The position numbers were made by a program, and so were the translations under genes. A stretch of DNA of 46,782 bases from NCBI RefSeq assembly GCF_025060895.1, contig NZ_JANZKV010000026.1:1-46782 (forward strand), given 5' to 3'. The notes under the pieces are model-generated. The model saw only the letters and a list, made by a program, of their open reading frames with translations. It ran no database searches and was not told where the DNA came from. This DNA comes from Stieleria sedimenti (GTDB taxonomy: Bacteria; Planctomycetota; Planctomycetia; Pirellulales; Pirellulaceae). This document shows positions 44,136 through 46,782 of the stretch, one piece after another (the stretch's first letter is position 1; each line of letters opens with the position of its first letter).

Positions 44136-45266
44136 ATGAATCGATTTGCAAATCACACCCGCGTTGCGGTTCCCGCAGTCGTCGCGGGTCTGTGCATATT
44201 GGTGATGTCGTGCCAGTTTGCGACGTTCGATCAGGCTGGCGATCGCGTGGTTGCTCACGATGACGTTGGAGCGACTGAGCCGACCTATGTTGGCAAACAG
44301 GTTTGTCGGGAATGCCACCAAGAAAATTTTGAACTGCATCGGCACTCCGGCCACGCCGATACGTTTGCGACAACGCTTGAATCGAACATCGCGAAGAAGT
44401 ATGCCGAGAAAGCTCTGGATGCCGGAGAGCCGTATGGCGTTTTTCAGTATCGGTTCGGACAAGAGGGGCTGCAGTCCCGACGGACGGCCGATCCCAACGG
44501 AGAACCATTTCCGCTGCATTTCGTACTCGGATCGGGACGTAATGCGGTCACCTTGCTCACGTTGATCGACGACAACGGGCCGGATGTCGCCGGGGTCGAA
44601 CATCGGATCTCTTGGTTCGGGTCACATGGTGATTTCGGATTGACGCCGGGACACGTGGGCCTGGTTCCGCACAACGAACTGGAACATTGGGGCAATGTGG
44701 TTCGTGGCGAGAGCGTCAGGCAGTGTGTTGATTGCCACACGACCACCGGCACCATCGTCGGAACGGAGATCATCAATCTGGTCGCCGACGTGAACTGCGA
44801 GAAGTGTCACGGCCCTGGCAGTGAGCATGTTCGTCAATCCAGAGCGTCCTCGTCACCGCCGCCGTATTCAGTGGGCCGCGAACAATGGGATTTAGAATCG
44901 GAACTGCAATTGTGCGGAGATTGTCATCGGTTGCCGCGCCACATCGACCCGGGAGCGTTACGTGCCTACGCCAACGAATTACTTCGCTTTCAACCCGTCG
45001 GGCTGCTGAGAAGCGAATGCTACTTGGAATCCGAAGGCACGTTCATGTGTTCGACGTGCCATAACCCGCATCAAGACTCAAAGACCAAGTCGACAGCCGA
45101 CTACGAACAGGATTGCCGGAATTGCCATCAACCGGATTCCGACAAGCATGTCGCTTGCAGCGTGTCGCCGACGCACGGTTGTATCGAATGTCACATGCCG
45201 GCGAAAACGTTCGAGCAAGGAATGGTCTTTCACGACCATTGGATTCGCGTTCGGGAGGAACCATGA
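44136..45266 (+). CDS. Seven-heme c-type cytochrome, likely lipoprotein
   Basis: A 376-residue exported electron-transfer protein. The start ATG 44136 gives MNRFANHTRVAVPAVVAGLC, then ILVMSC, a possible lipobox. There are seven CxxCH heme-binding motifs: CRECH, CVDCH, CEKCH, CGDCH, CSTCH, CRNCH and CIECH. CEKCHGPGSEHV and CIECHMP resemble the cytochrome c554 type. Extra His residues (HRHSGHADTF) may be distal ligands. The frame is open back to 44061, but that start lies inside a hairpin stem. It is coupled to the TPR lipoprotein gene by ATGA. Partner and electron acceptor are unknown. Confidence 0.92.
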   Translation: MNRFANHTRVAVPAVVAGLCILVMSCQFATFDQAGDRVVAHDDVGATEPTYVGKQVCRECHQENFELHRHSGHADTFATTLESNIAKKYAEKALDAGEPYGVFQYRFGQEGLQSRRTADPNGEPFPLHFVLGSGRNAVTLLTLIDDNGPDVAGVEHRISWFGSHGDFGLTPGHVGLVPHNELEHWGNVVRGESVRQCVDCHTTTGTIVGTEIINLVADVNCEKCHGPGSEHVRQSRASSSPPPYSVGREQWDLESELQLCGDCHRLPRHIDPGALRAYANELLRFQPVGLLRSECYLESEGTFMCSTCHNPHQDSKTKSTADYEQDCRNCHQPDSDKHVACSVSPTHGCIECHMPAKTFEQGMVFHDHWIRVREEP

Positions 45267-46759
45267 AACCCCTGCCTGGATGCCGTCTGTCTCAAGCATG
45301 GTGCCCATGGAGTTGGCCGAAATCGTTTCGACGAGACACTTACTTTGTCGCGACGTGTTTCGGACTACTGATTTGGTTTGCTGGGTGTGAGCACGCAACC
45401 CGAGAAACGAACGGCGGCGTGCCTCACTCCGCTGCTTCGACTTCGAACGCTTCAAGCGGCGCGGCCGAAATCCAGGTCCACCAACGGCGGAGTCCTGAAC
45501 CGAAGCCAAAAGCGCGTCCGATACTTGATGACGCCTCCACGAACGAAGCACGAAAGCCCGCTCCGGCGTCGGCTACTCTGCCGACTAATTCGCTGACGGC
45601 GGCCGCAGCGGGCAAACTTGCCACCGAAGCCTTGCGCAGCGGTGACATCGACGCGGCCTACCAACACGTACGGGTGGCGATGTCTCAAACGCCCGAGGAT
45701 CCGCAAGTGATCTTCTTGATGGCACGCGTGCTGGGGTTGCGCCACCGTTTTCCCGAAGCGGTTCGGATGCTGGATCGGCTGGCGGTCGCGCATCCGGAAA
45801 CACGTCTGCCCGCGTTGGGCCAGACGTCCGAGTGGCTTGTTCTGCACGGCGACTACGCGGACGCCGAATCACGCTTGCGACGCCTCGTGGATGAAGTGCC
45901 CCAAGTCGCGATGCCGCATCGCGCGCTGGCCAACTTGTTGCTCGGGCTGGGCAGACGTCTTGAAGCTGCCGATCACCTGCGGATCATCTGTCGCCAGGGT
46001 GACATTCACGAATCAGAGTTGCTGACCCTGTTGAAAGTCTCCATTCCGCTGTCCGGGACACACTCGATCGACCCGCTGAATGGGCGTGCCAAGGCGCTCG
46101 ATTTGATCGCGCAGAACCAGTTGCATGATGCGCGTCAGGTGTTGCTTGAATCCTCAATCCAAGACGCCGATCAAAACGCGTTGCTCGGACGTGTGCTGGC
46201 ACTTGTCCAGGATGGCAGGGCGCTTGATGAATGGATGGCACGCAAAAAAATGGACCGCAACGATGTCCATACCTGGTTCGCCTTGGGGACACAGCATGCA
46301 CGGTCCGGGGACCACGAGTCCGCGACGCGTTGTTTTTGCGAGGTCGTCCTGCAAGACCCGACCGATGGTCAGGCGTATGAATCGCTGAGTCAATCGTTGG
46401 CCGAATTGGGACGTGAAGAATCGTCGAATGCTGCGGCCGAGCGTGCCGAGCTGATCGGGCGGACCCAGCTGATCGCCACCGGGTTGAAGCCGTCGGCCGA
46501 CGAACGTCTGGCCCAGATCGATGAACTCATTCAACGACTTGAGCAATTGCAACGCCATGACGAGGCCCTGGCTTGGCGGTCCGTGCAAGTGCTTTACGGG
46601 CAATCGGTGCTGACGAAGCAGCAGGCGATCGAGCGGATGCGGCAGATCGATCAGCGGCGGCAGGAACTTCGAGAGACCGGGGAGTTTGGGCCCAGTGATT
46701 CGTTTGTCGTTTGTGGCGTCGGGCTGGGGGGAGAGGTGGGGAGAGTGGAGGCAGAATGA
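45263..46759 (+). CDS. TPR lipoprotein
   Basis: A 498-residue protein overlapping the cytochrome gene by ATGA, with a strong GGGAGGA Shine-Dalgarno site at 45254-45260. The signal FVATCFGLLIWFAGC ends in a lipobox Cys. A Pro/Ser/Ala-rich linker (about residues 45-110) precedes TPR repeats from about 115 to 410 (TEALRSGDIDAAYQHVRVAM, HGDYADAESRLRRLVDEV, TWFALGTQHARSGDHESATR). The C-terminal helix has a coiled-coil look. It probably scaffolds the cytochrome or the ASPIC proteins. Its last codons (GTG GAG GCA GAA TGA) lie in a GGCAGAATGAT repeat copy, so the C-terminal Gly/Glu-rich tail seems repeat-derived. Confidence 0.9.
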   Translation: MKPLPGCRLSQAWCPWSWPKSFRRDTYFVATCFGLLIWFAGCEHATRETNGGVPHSAASTSNASSGAAEIQVHQRRSPEPKPKARPILDDASTNEARKPAPASATLPTNSLTAAAAGKLATEALRSGDIDAAYQHVRVAMSQTPEDPQVIFLMARVLGLRHRFPEAVRMLDRLAVAHPETRLPALGQTSEWLVLHGDYADAESRLRRLVDEVPQVAMPHRALANLLLGLGRRLEAADHLRIICRQGDIHESELLTLLKVSIPLSGTHSIDPLNGRAKALDLIAQNQLHDARQVLLESSIQDADQNALLGRVLALVQDGRALDEWMARKKMDRNDVHTWFALGTQHARSGDHESATRCFCEVVLQDPTDGQAYESLSQSLAELGREESSNAAAERAELIGRTQLIATGLKPSADERLAQIDELIQRLEQLQRHDEALAWRSVQVLYGQSVLTKQQAIERMRQIDQRRQELRETGEFGPSDSFVVCGVGLGGEVGRVEAE

Positions 46760-46769
46760 TTCGGGGCAG
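46750..46769. repeat. GGCAGAATGAT repeat supplying a stop codon
   Basis: GGCAGAATGAT (46750-46760) is followed by a partial second GGCAG (46765-46769). The TGA at 46757-46759 that ends the TPR gene lies within the repeat. The same box is found in the control region at 42010-42052. Confidence 0.75.
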
Positions 46770-46782
46770 GTGCGCCGGGATA

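Noticed and set aside
1-46782. tRNA, rRNA, insertion sequences, integrase or CRISPR
   Set aside because: I scanned for cloverleaf-like sequences, rRNA landmarks, transposase motifs and spaced repeats while reading, and found none. Small RNAs cannot be excluded by eye.

Overview
The window looks like a chromosomal segment of a planctomycete of the Pirellulaceae (Rhodopirellula-like) type. The basis is the protein content: a DUF1559 prepilin-like protein with an H-x9-DG tail, an LEPR..LLA-type N-terminus on a dockerin-bearing subtilase, FG-GAP/ASPIC lipoproteins, a multiheme cytochrome next to a TPR lipoprotein, and many TTG/GTG starts with weak Shine-Dalgarno sites. GC content is moderately high, and short inverted or tandem repeats fill the gaps between genes. 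The genus is an inference. No rRNA, tRNA, CRISPR array, transposase or integrase was seen.

Layout. 1-7.0 kb: a BRCT-MerR-TPR protein on the minus strand; a NatA/NatB-type ABC pair whose permease carries a C-terminal CPBP (CAAX-like) protease domain; then dnaX, which has a 10-A tract exactly where a gamma-form slippage site would be expected. 7.0-8.3 kb: a gap with little or no convincing coding. 8.3-30.7 kb: one all-plus-strand exopolysaccharide locus. It holds a Wzz/BY-kinase, a WbaP-type initiating transferase, gmd and a gmd paralogue, a Wzx-type flippase, six GT4/GT2 glycosyltransferases, an O-antigen ligase/Wzy-like protein, an OafA-type acyltransferase, a pyruvyl transferase, a WcaF-like acetyltransferase, a nitroreductase-family protein, a methyltransferase and a VanZ-like protein. 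Several junctions are 4-base ATGA/GTGA overlaps, which suggests translational coupling. The content resembles a colanic-acid-type pathway: GDP-mannose-derived deoxysugar, acetyl and pyruvyl decorations, and Wzx/Wzy export. No outer-membrane export protein (Wza) is in the window.

30.7-36.3 kb: a secreted S8 protease with CARDB and dockerin on the minus strand, a DUF2891 protein, and an Nramp-like transporter lacking the DPGN motif. 36.3-46.8 kb: two FG-GAP/ASPIC lipoproteins, coupled on the minus strand, are divergent from a plus-strand group of DUF1559 protein, 60-residue lipoprotein, seven-heme cytochrome c and TPR lipoprotein. This surface/redox module has no known joint function and is the best candidate here for an undescribed system.

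The most concrete novel-looking signals are four. The first is the dnaX A10 tract, with stops in both alternative frames within a few codons. The second is a GGTCAAAAAA repeat family at two loci. The third is a GGCAGAATGAT repeat that supplies a stop codon. The fourth is a set of 11-16 bp tandem duplications clustered at gene ends and linkers. All statements come from reading the sequence; no database search was made.
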